The notes under the pieces are model-generated. The model had not been told where the DNA came from. It worked only from the letters and a program-made list of their open reading frames with translations, and made no database searches. Below, piece by piece: positions 16,317 to 25,240 of a DNA stretch of 64,000 nucleotides. The translations under genes were made by a program, and so were the position numbers. Numbering within the stretch: the stretch's first letter is position 1; every line of letters begins with the position of its first letter. Origin of the DNA: Thalassobacillus sp043497085 (lineage in GTDB: Bacteria; Bacillota; Bacilli; Bacillales; Halobacillaceae); NCBI GenBank assembly GCA_043497085.1, contig JBIEKI010000013.1, one strand, 5' to 3'.

Positions 16317-17261
16317 TTAAAAATCTTCTCCTGTCATCGTACACATGAATTTTTTATAAAATGAAAAATAATCGAACTGAAAGGCGATTCGGTGCCGCTT
16401 TTCACTTGAGGGAAACGTCACATAAGAGCGTGTGTCCGCAATGGTCTGCCCCCGATGGATCCCTTCCCGAGCTGGCACCACATTCACCGGAAGCACCCGG
16501 TAACTGAACATGGTATCATCAATCGCGGCCATGACCGGAAGTAAATCATGGATGGGGCTTCCAATTATCTCCGGATCCCTGTTTTTATAAAAATCATAAT
16601 AATAATCCACTAATGTTTTAACAATTTTCGCCTTTCCTTTATAGGCTATGTAATCAGACATTGCAGGCGTAATAATCGCATGGTCGGTGACATTCAATGG
16701 AAAAATGGTGACATTATCAGCATTAGTGAAGACAATTTCAGCCGCAATCGGATCAGCATGAATGTTAGCCTCAGAAACTGCAGTGACATTTCCCGGCACC
16801 CAAAAAGCGCCGCCCATAATATAGTATGCCTTCACTTTTTCCATCAGGGATTGATACAGGATAAACATGGTTGCCAATGAGGTCAACCTTCCGACATTAA
16901 TAATTACCAATTCATCCTCATACCTTTCGATTAAACGAACAATTTCAAAAAAATTTTCAATTACACCTTCATAAACCCCAGGAATAATAGGTCCCAGCCC
17001 ATACTCTCCATGTATTTCCGGGTAAAAAGTGGGCTGTTCGCCTGTCATCGGGGCTTCTGCTCCTCCGATAACTTTTACCTTCCCCTTCAAGTCGAACAGA
17101 TCCAGCAGGTAATGAACACTGGAAACCGCCGCTTCTCTGGGCACATTACCATAATCAGCTACAACTCCCACCAGTTCAACTTCTCCATTCAAATATGAAT
17201 AAATAAGAGCCACAGCGTCATCAATTCCAATGTCCCCAAAGAATAAAACTTTCACCGGCAT
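16317..17261 (-). CDS. Inosine/uridine-preferring nucleoside hydrolase family protein
   Basis: 314 residues. The N-terminal calcium-binding motif reads FFGDIGIDDAVAL (family DTDxGxDDA, here with FGDIG in place of DTD-x-G). VGVVADYGNV and IINVGRLTSLATM match the core, and PLNVTDHA lies near residue 195. The family hydrolyses the N-glycosidic bond of nucleosides. The ATG was chosen because AAGGGG lies eight bases upstream; a GTG three codons earlier abuts that site. The altered N-terminal motif (one acidic residue changed) makes the exact substrate uncertain. Confidence 0.85.
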   Translation of the reverse strand: MPVKVLFFGDIGIDDAVALIYSYLNGEVELVGVVADYGNVPREAAVSSVHYLLDLFDLKGKVKVIGGAEAPMTGEQPTFYPEIHGEYGLGPIIPGVYEGVIENFFEIVRLIERYEDELVIINVGRLTSLATMFILYQSLMEKVKAYYIMGGAFWVPGNVTAVSEANIHADPIAAEIVFTNADNVTIFPLNVTDHAIITPAMSDYIAYKGKAKIVKTLVDYYYDFYKNRDPEIIGSPIHDLLPVMAAIDDTMFSYRVLPVNVVPAREGIHRGQTIADTRSYVTFPSSEKRHRIAFQFDYFSFYKKFMCTMTGEDF

Positions 17262-17270
17262 CCAGCACAC

Positions 17271-17535
17271 CCCTTATCTGGTTAATTAAGAAAATCCTTA
17301 TACCATTTCATGTAGGCTGGCTTCAATTTATGTATATTTATTGGAAATATAGGGATAAAGACAGGCAAGCCAGGGGCTTTCTCCCCTGTCTGTAAACAGT
17401 CCATTGTTCACGGAAAATCACTCACACTTTTCGATACAGAAACTCAAGCACATTGCTGGTAATGCAGTTCAATTAAAAACCACACGTCCTCTAATAGAGT
17501 TGTGAAGAGTAAGAAGTCCTGGCGTGCCAATTGCA
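17271..17535. other. Intergenic stretch without recognised gene
   Basis: Contains the 5' region of the nucleoside hydrolase gene and a weak inverted repeat near 17362-17393 (AGACAGG...CCTGTCT). I see no coding region or known RNA here. Confidence 0.5.
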
Positions 17536-17537
17536 CA

Positions 17538-17578
17538 ACAAGAAAAAGACCTGCCGAGCACTCGGCAGGTCTTTAAAG
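17538..17578 (-). terminator. Terminator of cshA
   Basis: Minus strand AAAGACCTGCCGAG-TG-CTCGGCAGGTCTTTTTCTTG: a perfect stem of about 14 bases followed by T residues, directly after the helicase stop codon. Confidence 0.95.
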
Positions 17579-17581
17579 TTT

Positions 17582-19042
17582 CTATTTCTGATTTTGGTTG
17601 CGGCCACCACGTTTTTGGTTGAATTTACGGTTCCGTGAATTCTTGCGGTTGAAGTCGCGTTTTTTATCATTGCGCTTATAAGGCTTTTTCTTGCCTTTAT
17701 CATACTGTGCCTTTTTAACACTGATCGGCTGGACGCCAGACAGACGGACTGGTGTTTCGCGACGCTCTTTCGTCATCATTTTCAGTGCTGCTGCTACGAT
17801 GTCCATTGAATCATGCTGCTGCAATAATTCATTGGCTGCCTGGTGGTAAGCCTTGAGATCGCTGCTTTCCATAGTTTTAAGAAGCTTATCAACAGCTACC
17901 TGCTGCTGACCACGCTGAGCTTCATCATTTGATGGAACATCAAGGCGTTCTACTTTTTTCTTTGTCAATTTCTCGATCAAATGCAATTGAGCTTTTTCAC
18001 GATGCGTGATGAAAGAAATTGCTTTACCTTGGCGTCCGGCGCGCCCTGTTCTACCGATACGGTGGACATAACTTTCCGGATCTTGCGGAATGTCGAAATT
18101 ATACACATGGGAGACTTCAGAAATGTCCAGTCCACGAGCTGCAACATCGGTTGCGACCAGAATTTCAACTCTTCCTTGTTTGAACTTATTCAATACGGAC
18201 ATACGCTTTCCTTGAGTCAAATCACCATGGATTCCTTCCGCACGGAAACCGCGTGTTTGCAAACCGTCAGTCAACTCATCAACACGGCGTTTTGTCCGAC
18301 CGAAGACAATAGCCAGTGCAGGAGCCTGGATGTCTAACAAACGGGTAAGCGCATCGAATTTTTGGCGCTCCTGCAGTTCTACATAGTACTGTTCAATGTT
18401 TTCCACAGTCATTTCTTTCGCTTTCACTTTAACCTCTTCAGGTTTCTTCATCAAGGTAGATGCGATATCACGAATCGCTTTTGGCATGGTAGCAGAGAAC
18501 AGCAACGTCTGTCTTTGTTCCGGAATAGCCTTCAGGATATCTTTGATATCATCAATGAATCCCATGTTCAGCATTTCATCCGCTTCATCCAATACAGCTG
18601 TATGAACGTTGGCCAGTTTGATGGTTCTGCGACGGATATGATCCAACAGGCGTCCTGGAGTCGCTACCACAATCTGATTTTGGTCTTTCAACGCACGAAT
18701 TTGACGATCCATGTGCTGTCCACCATAGATAGGCAGGGCACGGACCCCTTTGAATTTACCAAGACGGTTGATTTCTTCCGCTACCTGGATAGCAAGTTCA
18801 CGAGTAGGCGCAACAACAAGCCCCTGGATATCGTTACGATCCTGATCGATTTTTTCGATCATCGGGATACCGAAAGCTGCTGTTTTACCTGTACCTGTCT
18901 GCGCCTGCCCAATGACATCCCGTCCTTGCATAGCGAGTGGTATAGTTTCAGACTGTATCGGTGTAGTTTCTTCAAAGCCCATCTGGTCTAAAGATTTCAA
19001 CACCGGTTTAGTTAATCCTAATGAATAAAATGTAGTCACGTT
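17582..19042 (-). CDS. cshA: DEAD-box RNA helicase CshA
   Basis: 486 residues. Motifs in order: Q motif GFEETTPIQ, I AQTGTGKTAAFG, Ia PTRELAIQ, Ib TPGRLLDH, II VLDEADEML, III FSATMP, IV IVFGRTKRR, V ATDVAARGLDI, VI HRIGRTGRAGR. The C-terminus is a basic RNA-binding tail rich in Lys, Arg and Asn. CshA is the main degradosome-associated helicase of Bacillus. GTG was chosen as start because the protein then begins VTTFYSLGLTKPVLKSLDQM like its relatives, and AAAGGAG lies just upstream. The leader contains a terminator-like hairpin (19098-19133). Confidence 0.95.
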   Translation of the reverse strand, partial: NVTTFYSLGLTKPVLKSLDQMGFEETTPIQSETIPLAMQGRDVIGQAQTGTGKTAAFGIPMIEKIDQDRNDIQGLVVAPTRELAIQVAEEINRLGKFKGVRALPIYGGQHMDRQIRALKDQNQIVVATPGRLLDHIRRRTIKLANVHTAVLDEADEMLNMGFIDDIKDILKAIPEQRQTLLFSATMPKAIRDIASTLMKKPEEVKVKAKEMTVENIEQYYVELQERQKFDALTRLLDIQAPALAIVFGRTKRRVDELTDGLQTRGFRAEGIHGDLTQGKRMSVLNKFKQGRVEILVATDVAARGLDISEVSHVYNFDIPQDPESYVHRIGRTGRAGRQGKAISFITHREKAQLHLIEKLTKKKVERLDVPSNDEAQRGQQQVAVDKLLKTMESSDLKAYHQAANELLQQHDSMDIVAAALKMMTKERRETPVRLSGVQPISVKKAQYDKGKKKPYKRNDKKRDFNRKNSRNRKFNQKRGGRNQNQK

Positions 19043-19097
19043 CTTTTCATACTCCTTTAATGTAAAATCTTTTGTACTATTTCTATTGTAAGTCACG

Positions 19098-19133
19098 TAA
19101 AAAAAGCCTTTCCCCACTTACGGAAGAGGCTGC
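19098..19133 (-). promoter_or_regulatory. Terminator-like hairpin in the cshA 5' leader
   Basis: Minus strand AGCCTCTTCC-GTAAGT-GGGGAAAGGCT followed by seven T residues. It lies about 55 bases upstream of the cshA start and downstream of a plausible -10 (TATGAT near 19155-19160). No gene ends here, because the neighbour is divergent, so the T tract only makes sense as an attenuator in the cshA transcript. Function inferred. Confidence 0.55.
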
Positions 19134-19262
19134 CGCTCCACTTGTCCGATAGATTCATCCATCATAACATACGACCATTTTTTATTCTACCTATTTTTCA
19201 GATGCTTTTCAAACAGATGAATGATAAAATGGTAAAAAACTGATGTAACAAGGAGGGGTCCG

Positions 19263-20189
19263 ATGGATAAGCCTCCATTTAATCCATATATTGCTGTTTT
19301 TATCGGAGTTATTTCCGTTTCAACAGCAGCAATTTTTGTAAAGTTGGCGGCAGGAGCTCCAGCTTCTATTATTGCTAATTATCGCCTGTTATTCGCCGTT
19401 TTAATCATGAGCCCCTATGTACTATTGAAATATAGGGATGAGTTCCGCAAGATTTCTAAGCTGGACTGGCTATTAGCATGCTTTGCTGGTGTTTTTCTCG
19501 CTCTCCACTTCATTTTGTGGTTCGAGTCACTAAGTTATACATCAGTAGCCAGCTCTGTTGTTCTGGTGACCATGCAGCCGATCTTCGCTTTTCTCGGAAC
19601 TTTTATCTTTTTTCAGGAAAGGTTCACCGCCGGCGCACTTTTAAGCATGGTAATCACCCTGACAGGAAGCGTCATCATCGGGTGGGGTGATTTCCAAATC
19701 AGCGGAATGGCGTTACTGGGAGATATTCTGGCACTGCTTGGCGGCGCGATGGTTACAGGTTATTTCCTTTTAGGTCAAAACTTACGCAAACGTTTATCCC
19801 TAATGACTTATACCTTTGTTGTCTATGCGATGGCATCGGCAGTATTAATTATTTACAACCTGCTTTTACAGCATCCATTTACCGGATATCCGGCTGGGCA
19901 TTGGTGGGTCTTCCTGGCACTAGCCATCATCCCGACCTTCTTCGGACATACCATGTTCAATTGGGCACTGAAGTGGCTCAGCACTTCAACGATATCGATG
20001 AGTATTCTGTTCGAACCGCTAGGGGCAACCATACTGGCCTATATCATATTAGGGGAAATGATTACCTGGGCTCAATGGCTCGGCGGTACGATCGTCATAT
20101 TCGGCTTGATGATGTTCATTTTCAGCACCACTAAAAAAGTAGCCCCTAAATTGACACGATTAAGTAAAAATAACCAAACAAATCAATAA
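19263..20189 (+). CDS. EamA/DMT-family transporter
   Basis: 308 residues with about ten hydrophobic segments arranged as two EamA repeats (about 10-145 and 155-290). Typical segments are FVKLAAGAPASIIANYRLLF and PLGATILAYIILGEMI near the C-terminus. Probably a drug or metabolite exporter of unknown substrate. AAGGAGGGG precedes the ATG. Followed 23 bases later by degV, so the two may be cotranscribed. Confidence 0.9.
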   Translation: MDKPPFNPYIAVFIGVISVSTAAIFVKLAAGAPASIIANYRLLFAVLIMSPYVLLKYRDEFRKISKLDWLLACFAGVFLALHFILWFESLSYTSVASSVVLVTMQPIFAFLGTFIFFQERFTAGALLSMVITLTGSVIIGWGDFQISGMALLGDILALLGGAMVTGYFLLGQNLRKRLSLMTYTFVVYAMASAVLIIYNLLLQHPFTGYPAGHWWVFLALAIIPTFFGHTMFNWALKWLSTSTISMSILFEPLGATILAYIILGEMITWAQWLGGTIVIFGLMMFIFSTTKKVAPKLTRLSKNNQTNQ

Positions 20190-20212
20190 TTAACTGGAGA
20201 GCGGGTGTTAAG

Positions 20213-21070
20213 ATGACTATTCAAATGATCATTGATGGAGGAGCAGATGTTCCTGAAAGCCTGATCGAAAAATACAAACTGAAAATTGTTCCATTGAATC
20301 TCCATTTTGGAGATGAACAATATAAGACGGGAGAAACCCTGGATCTCTCGCTCTTTTATGAAAAGCTAAAACAATCGGAGGAATTGCCGCGTTCTTCTGC
20401 ACCAAGCCCTTATGACTTTTATCAAGCTTGCAAAAAAGTGGATAAAGACCAGCCTATCCTCGTGCTGGCAATGACGAAAGGATTGAGCAGTACTTACGAG
20501 AGCGCTGTTATGGGAAAGGATATGCTATTAGACGAGGAACCCGATCGGCAAATCATCGTATTGAATACAAAAACTGCTTCTTGTGGAGTAGCACTGCTCG
20601 TACAAGAAGCAGGAAAGAAAATCGAAGAAGGATCTGACCTGCAACAGCTTGCCACTCATATGGAAGAACGGATAGAAAAAACAACAACGCTTTTTATCCT
20701 GCAGACGCTCGAAAACGTCATCAAAGGTGGCCGACTGGACAGAGTAAGAGGAACCATTGCTAAAACATTGAATATTAAACTATTGTTGAAAGCAAGTGAT
20801 GATAAAGGTGACATTGAAGTGATTGAAAAGGTCCGTGGAAACAAAAAAGCGTTCCGGAGATTCGTCGAGCAAATCGGTGAGTATGCTAACAACTTTGAGG
20901 ATCGTGTAATCTCCCTTTCTCACTGCAATAGTGATGAGTTGGGCCGCTCGATTTTAAACGATATCAAAACCAAATATAATTTCAAAGACAGTCTGTTTAT
21001 GGAGACCGGGCCATTGATCTCCACTTATGCCGGCGAAGGCGGACTCGTCATCGCGTTCTTCAAAGACTAA
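20213..21070 (+). CDS. DegV-family fatty-acid-binding protein
   Basis: 285 residues. The N-terminal IIDGGADVPESLIEKYKLKI, the PRSSAPSPYDFY motif (about 61-72) and TKGLSSTYESAVMG are the DegV signature; the C-terminal domain includes LENVIKGGRLDRVRGTIA. Members bind a single fatty acid; FakB relatives present it to the kinase FakA for phosphorylation. No fakA lies in this window, so the role is inferred from family only. Confidence 0.92.
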   Translation: MTIQMIIDGGADVPESLIEKYKLKIVPLNLHFGDEQYKTGETLDLSLFYEKLKQSEELPRSSAPSPYDFYQACKKVDKDQPILVLAMTKGLSSTYESAVMGKDMLLDEEPDRQIIVLNTKTASCGVALLVQEAGKKIEEGSDLQQLATHMEERIEKTTTLFILQTLENVIKGGRLDRVRGTIAKTLNIKLLLKASDDKGDIEVIEKVRGNKKAFRRFVEQIGEYANNFEDRVISLSHCNSDELGRSILNDIKTKYNFKDSLFMETGPLISTYAGEGGLVIAFFKD

Positions 21071-21073
21071 TAT

Positions 21074-21338
21074 GAACAAAAGCGCAAGCGCCTTGCTCAC
21101 CCCCGACAAGCTTAAGCCAAGCCTCGTCGTGACGTTTTTTGTACTTTCATTCCAATTAAGGTTAATAAAGGTTTAAAGTATAAGTAAAACTAAGGCTTTC
21201 GCCATAAATCATTGGCGATAAGCCGAGTTTTCCTAATCACAGAGAGGATTGACTTAAGACCTCGAGGGGGTAGGCGCTGGAGCTGGATGCAGCCCACTGC
21301 AAGATGTTATCTACAATCATTAAGTTTTATAATTTCCC
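21074..21338. repeat. Long bcr-like repeat, copy A
   Basis: Starts GAACAAAAGCGCAAGCGCC and contains CTTGCTCACCCCCGACAAGC; after an internal hairpin (AAGGCTTTCGCCATAA...TTGGCGATAAGCC) it ends GGGGGTAGGCGCTGGAGCTG. Similarity to copy B at 31468-31728 extends over the whole length, including the internal hairpin. The outer arms GCGC...GGCGCT correspond to the single short hairpin at 16118-16240. No coding content. Located between convergent degV and the MFS gene. Confidence 0.85.
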
Positions 21339-21349
21339 AGACAAGGAAC

Positions 21350-21394
21350 AAAAAGCCTGGCTGTTGGGTATATTACCCATCAGCCAGGCTTTAT
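21350..21394. terminator. Bidirectional terminator between degV and the MFS gene
   Basis: AAAGCCTGGCTG-TTGGGTATATTACCCAT-CAGCCAGGCTTT, with T residues on both sides. Confidence 0.85.
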
Positions 21395-21406
21395 TATTTA
21401 TTACGA

Positions 21407-22696
21407 TTAGCTTTTTCCTGTTCCATGGTATCGTTCATAATCCGGCTGTGGAGATAGCAGTGCGAATATACCTGCAGTAATTGGGAAAATCATTGTCAAA
21501 ATGATAACTTCCTGATACCCGCCAAGCCAATCAAAAAATATCCCGAACGGCAATGGGCCTAACGCTGACCCGGTGACCATTACGGTCTGTGCCAATCCTT
21601 TGATACTGCCCAGGTGTTCACGGCCAAAGTAATTAGGCCAGACAATATTCAGTACTATTCGTTCAAATCCATTGACGATCCCCCACATCACCCCAAAAGC
21701 GATTGCAAGCCACCAGGCATTTGTAAAATACAAAATGCCGAGGGTCAAAAGGTGACCCAAAAAGGTGATCGCTAAAATATAATGCACCTGAAACCGGTCG
21801 ACGAGATATCCTACAAGGAAAGTGACAGGAAATCCGACCACAGCCATCAAGGTAAGGACTGTAGCGGCAATTTCAGGTGATTGGCCTTTTTGCCCCATGA
21901 TGGAAACAATGTGAAAAGTGACAGCAGTATTTACAAGTGCGGGCACACTGACACAAAATAAAATGAACCAGAACGCCCTCGTTTTCATCGCTTCACTGAT
22001 CGTCCAGCTTTTCTCGTTGACATCCACATTCGGATTCAAATCTTTGTTCTTTTCTCTTGCTCTCGGGTTTCCATCAGGGATTTCACCAATCATTTTTGGC
22101 TGGTTCCGGACGAAGAAGAAAGCTGCCGGTACAAATACCACCAATACAAGCACACCCCATAACGTCCAGGTCGAACGCCATCCTATCAACTCGATCAAAA
22201 AAGCGTTGACTGGCGGGAATGCTGCTGAACTGGCGAACCCCCCTATGGCCATGACACTCAGAGCCCGTCCCCTTTTTCCAATGAACCATTGCGGAACTAA
22301 CGTATTAGGAACTAATGTCATCGATCCTTGTCCAAACAGACGAATCATAAAAAAGCCAAGAAACATCATAATAGGACCGATTAACATCGCATTCCAGAAG
22401 GCAGCAAATGCAAGCAGGATCCCTATCGCTGTCATCATATAACGCTGACCGAAGCGATCCACAAGTCGCCCTACCATAAACAGTGTGAAGCCTGCTAATA
22501 AAGTGGCTCCGGAATAAATACCTGACACGGTTGACCGTGAGTAGCCAAAATCTTCTATGTAATAATCAATGAATATCGATATCGAATACGTTTGCCCAGG
22601 TCCCGAGAAAAACACACCCATGGCTGCTACAAAAACAATGATCCAGCCATAGAAAAAAGGTGGATTTACGGGAGCTTGATCATTACTCCACTTCAT
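21407..22696 (-). CDS. MFS transporter, oxalate/formate antiporter-like
   Basis: 429 residues with about twelve membrane segments and a central charged loop (about 200-225, rich in Asn, Lys and Glu). The start PPFFYGWIIVFVAAMGVFFS and the loop MVGRLVDRFGQRYMM are typical of the OFA-type subfamily of MFS carriers. The substrate is probably a small monocarboxylate but cannot be assigned. The downstream esterase-like gene on the same strand lies upstream in transcription, with only 15 bases between them. Confidence 0.85.
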   Translation of the reverse strand: MKWSNDQAPVNPPFFYGWIIVFVAAMGVFFSGPGQTYSISIFIDYYIEDFGYSRSTVSGIYSGATLLAGFTLFMVGRLVDRFGQRYMMTAIGILLAFAAFWNAMLIGPIMMFLGFFMIRLFGQGSMTLVPNTLVPQWFIGKRGRALSVMAIGGFASSAAFPPVNAFLIELIGWRSTWTLWGVLVLVVFVPAAFFFVRNQPKMIGEIPDGNPRAREKNKDLNPNVDVNEKSWTISEAMKTRAFWFILFCVSVPALVNTAVTFHIVSIMGQKGQSPEIAATVLTLMAVVGFPVTFLVGYLVDRFQVHYILAITFLGHLLTLGILYFTNAWWLAIAFGVMWGIVNGFERIVLNIVWPNYFGREHLGSIKGLAQTVMVTGSALGPLPFGIFFDWLGGYQEVIILTMIFPITAGIFALLSPQPDYERYHGTGKS

Positions 22697-22711
22697 TACG
22701 CTCCCCCTTGA

Positions 22712-23398
22712 TTATCGTGTTAAGAATGAAATCACTGTCTCGAATAACTCTTCTTTATCTTTACCATGGCAAATCAAATGCTTTGATTCATTTAAAAAAA
22801 CGAGCTGCTTATCTTCGGAGGAAATTTCCTGTTCCAAGTAAATAGCCGCTTTATCGGGGACCATCTCATCCTGCTTCCCTTGTACGATCAAAACCGGGTT
22901 GTGGATGTCCCTCAAAAAAGGCCTGGTAAACTGAACGCATTTAACAAACTCCACCGAAGACGGGAAAGGCGTCTGTTTCAATTTATTCTGATAGTGGAGG
23001 AACAGTTCATTTTCTTCCAGGCTTCCCTTGAAAGCTTCTGTTAGAAAGCCAGTAAGATCCTTATACATTTGCGGTACGCTGATATATTTTCCTGCAGCTG
23101 ATAACAATACAAGACGGTCTACTTCATGCTTGGCTGACAGATAAGATGCAATCATGCCTCCCATGGAAAAACCGATAATATATACTTTATCACAAGTTTT
23201 CTTCAGTTCAAGATAAGCAAGTTCAGCTGTTGCGATCCATTCCTGGTAATAATGACCTTTCAAATCCAGCTCTCTGCCATGACCTGGGAGTGTAGGGACT
23301 TCAAACTTCCAATCGGTCCTTTGCTCCAGGTAATCCACTAATGGCTGTACTTCATAGGGCCCTCCTGTATAACCGTGAATACATAAACAACCGATCAT
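22712..23398 (-). CDS. Alpha/beta hydrolase, carboxylesterase-like
   Basis: 228 residues. The oxyanion region LCIHGYTGGPYEVQPL (about 5-20) and nucleophile elbow IGFSMGGMIASYL (about 76-88, Ser in GFSMGG) are clear. The catalytic acid is expected in VQGKQDEMVPDKAAIYLE and the histidine in NESKHLICHG. The size and motifs fit the monoacylglycerol lipase/carboxylesterase group (YvaK-like). Transcribed just before the MFS gene. Confidence 0.88.
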   Translation of the reverse strand: MIGCLCIHGYTGGPYEVQPLVDYLEQRTDWKFEVPTLPGHGRELDLKGHYYQEWIATAELAYLELKKTCDKVYIIGFSMGGMIASYLSAKHEVDRLVLLSAAGKYISVPQMYKDLTGFLTEAFKGSLEENELFLHYQNKLKQTPFPSSVEFVKCVQFTRPFLRDIHNPVLIVQGKQDEMVPDKAAIYLEQEISSEDKQLVFLNESKHLICHGKDKEELFETVISFLTR

Positions 23399-23421
23399 GT
23401 TTGTCCCTCCTTCAGATAAAT

Positions 23422-23464
23422 AAAAACAAGTAAGCGTACAAGGCCTTGCCCTGCACGCTTTTAG
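23422..23464 (-). terminator. Terminator after yppG-like gene
   Basis: Minus strand AAGCGTGCA...TGTACGCTT followed by ACTTGTTTTTATTT, overlapping the stop codon. Confidence 0.6.
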
Positions 23465-23880
23465 CGCATTCCTTTAATGAACCCGCCTATCCCTTTCATC
23501 AACGGTGAGAGCTGATTGGCAGTTTGTGCTACCTGGCCGACGGTCTTCATCATTTTATCCATATCAATCTGCCCATTTTGATCCTGAAAGTAACCGATCA
23601 TGTTCTTAGGATTTACGCCGTTGTTATAGAAAAAAGGCTGACTGCCGTATCCACTTTGCATATGATTCTGCTGCTGCGGAAACATCGGCTTAGTGTAATA
23701 TTCAAAAGGGTTTCCCGGCGCTTGAGGCATATTCCAGCTTTGCGGGTAACTATATGAGTTTTCTCCCATCATCGGCTGTTGCTGGTAAGAATACGGATTT
23801 TCTCCCATCATCGGCTGTTGCTGATAAGGATACGTGTAGAATGGTTGTTGTTGATAATTTCTGTCCGAATAGGAAAACAT
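23461..23880 (-). CDS. YppG-like protein with Tyr/Gln/Pro-rich repeats
   Basis: 139 residues. The N-terminal half is low complexity, with a tandemly repeated unit QQQPMMGENPYSY / QQQPMMGENSYSY. The C-terminal half (FFYNNGVNPKNMIGYFQDQN to the end, TANQLSPLMKGIGGFIKGMR) resembles YppG-type spore-related proteins. The function is unknown; a spore-coat role is plausible from composition and family only. Confidence 0.75.
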   Translation of the reverse strand: MFSYSDRNYQQQPFYTYPYQQQPMMGENPYSYQQQPMMGENSYSYPQSWNMPQAPGNPFEYYTKPMFPQQQNHMQSGYGSQPFFYNNGVNPKNMIGYFQDQNGQIDMDKMMKTVGQVAQTANQLSPLMKGIGGFIKGMR

Positions 23881-23964
23881 AAAATCACCTTCTTCCTTTC
23901 TAACAACAGCCTATGTTTTCTTAACAGAAAGGTGATTGGCAGAGGTTGAAATCATGTTTTCTAC

Positions 23965-23998
23965 AAAAAAAAGACAAGTGATGAACAATCACTTGTAA
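23965..23998 (-). terminator. Terminator of the glutaredoxin-like gene
   Basis: Minus strand ACAAGTGAT-TGTTC-ATCACTTGT followed by CTTTTTTTT. Confidence 0.9.
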
Positions 23999-24019
23999 AA
24001 CAAACATATCGTATTGTCA

Positions 24020-24283
24020 TCATTGAGCATTAAAAGAAATATCATTATATATTCCAAGCTTCCTTTGCAACTTTCCTTTTTGGAAACCAAGGACTTGTTC
24101 TCCATCTATAAAAGTTGCCGGCGTGCCATATATCTTCTGACTTTGCAGTTCTTTAAAATGCTCCTTATTTTCTGATACATTTTTTTCTCTAAAATTAACG
24201 TCCCATTCTTTCAACTTTGAAACAACTTTTTCACAGTGTGAACAATTATTGCTGACGTAAACGACAACATCATGTTTCGTCAT
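24020..24283 (-). CDS. Glutaredoxin-family protein
   Basis: 87 residues, a single thioredoxin-fold domain. The redox motif CSHC is in VYVSNNCSHCEKVVSKL (about 9-25); the cis-proline loop is YGTPATFIDGEQVLGF (about 53-68). Glutaredoxin/NrdH type. The partner is not evident from the neighbours. Confidence 0.9.
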   Translation of the reverse strand: MTKHDVVVYVSNNCSHCEKVVSKLKEWDVNFREKNVSENKEHFKELQSQKIYGTPATFIDGEQVLGFQKGKLQRKLGIYNDISFNAQ

Positions 24284-24429
24284 CGGTGAGCCCCCTATAA
24301 TTCCGAGTAATCCTTTATCACTGCTCTAATGCAGAGCCTAGTATATAATACATGTCTACCCCGTTTCAACAGAGGCTAAACCTTTTCCAGAAATTTTTAA
24401 TAGAAAAATAATACCCGTCATCCTACCGT

Positions 24430-24470
24430 TACAAAAGGCTGCTCCTAAAAAGGAACAGCCCCTTTTGTGA
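24430..24470 (-). terminator. Terminator of the NAD(P)-binding protein gene
   Basis: Minus strand AGGGGCTGTTCCT-TTTT-AGGAGCAGCCTTTTGT: a stem of about ten bases extended by flanking A/T pairs. Confidence 0.9.
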
Positions 24471-24481
24471 TAGTATTTTTA

Positions 24482-25114
24482 TTAGTAGGCCAATACTTCT
24501 TCCAGCTGCGTGTCTCCTTCTAATATTTCAAAGGTTTCATTCTCAGCACGCGGCACGCTTAACAAGTATGCCAGCGTTTCCGCTACATCTTCACGGGAAA
24601 TACTTCCGAATTCGTGCAGTTTTTCATCCAGACTGATTTTTCCTGTTCCAGGGTTATTCGTCAAACCACCCGGTCGTACGATGGTGTAGTTCAGCCCGGA
24701 TTTTCTCAAATGTTCATCCGCACGATGTTTCGCAAATAGATAATGCTTCATTCCTTCCGGTCCTGCGTCCGGCTGGTCAGCCCCCATTGAGCTTAATAGG
24801 ATGTAACGCTGTACTCCAAACCGTCTGGCAAGATCAATGGATTTTATCGCACCTTCCTGGTCAATTAGGACCGTTTTATCCGGGCCGGTATGCGGGCCGG
24901 AACCTGCTGCAAAGATAACTGCATCCACACCGTAATAGGCAGAAGAAAAGTTCCCTTCTAAGTCGCCTAGTACCGTATCTACTCCAGCTTCTTCAAATTG
25001 GGGCACTTGATTGGTATCTCGCACCATCGCTACAGGGACATGTTCTGAATCCTTCAATTTATTGATAAGTAACTTGCCAACTTTTCCATTGGCACCAATA
25101 ACTAATACACGCAT
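24482..25114 (-). CDS. NAD(P)H-binding SDR-like protein (YhfK type)
   Basis: 210 residues. The dinucleotide-binding motif VIGANGKVGKLLINKL is at the N-terminus; AGSGPHTGPDKT (about 79-90), YILLSSMGADQP (about 110) and IVRPGGLTNNPGTG (about 150) fit the atypical SDR5 group. The ATG chosen gives eight bases after AAGGAGG; ten more codons are open upstream but contain that ribosome binding site. The substrate is unknown. Confidence 0.88.
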   Translation of the reverse strand: MRVLVIGANGKVGKLLINKLKDSEHVPVAMVRDTNQVPQFEEAGVDTVLGDLEGNFSSAYYGVDAVIFAAGSGPHTGPDKTVLIDQEGAIKSIDLARRFGVQRYILLSSMGADQPDAGPEGMKHYLFAKHRADEHLRKSGLNYTIVRPGGLTNNPGTGKISLDEKLHEFGSISREDVAETLAYLLSVPRAENETFEILEGDTQLEEVLAY

Positions 25115-25240
25115 AATAACGTCCTCCTTCGAAAAATCACTCACATCTATACTTCCCCTCTTAAAAATTATATAAACAAACAGGAAAAATACGGGAATCT
25201 ATCGAATTATAACGAAAGAAAAGAAGAAGGGGACGTTTTA

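Noticed and set aside
16078..16344. An 88-codon minus-strand ORF over the short bcr-like hairpin
   Set aside because: It overlaps the rhomboid 3' end and a hairpin repeat, has no ribosome binding site and no family resemblance.
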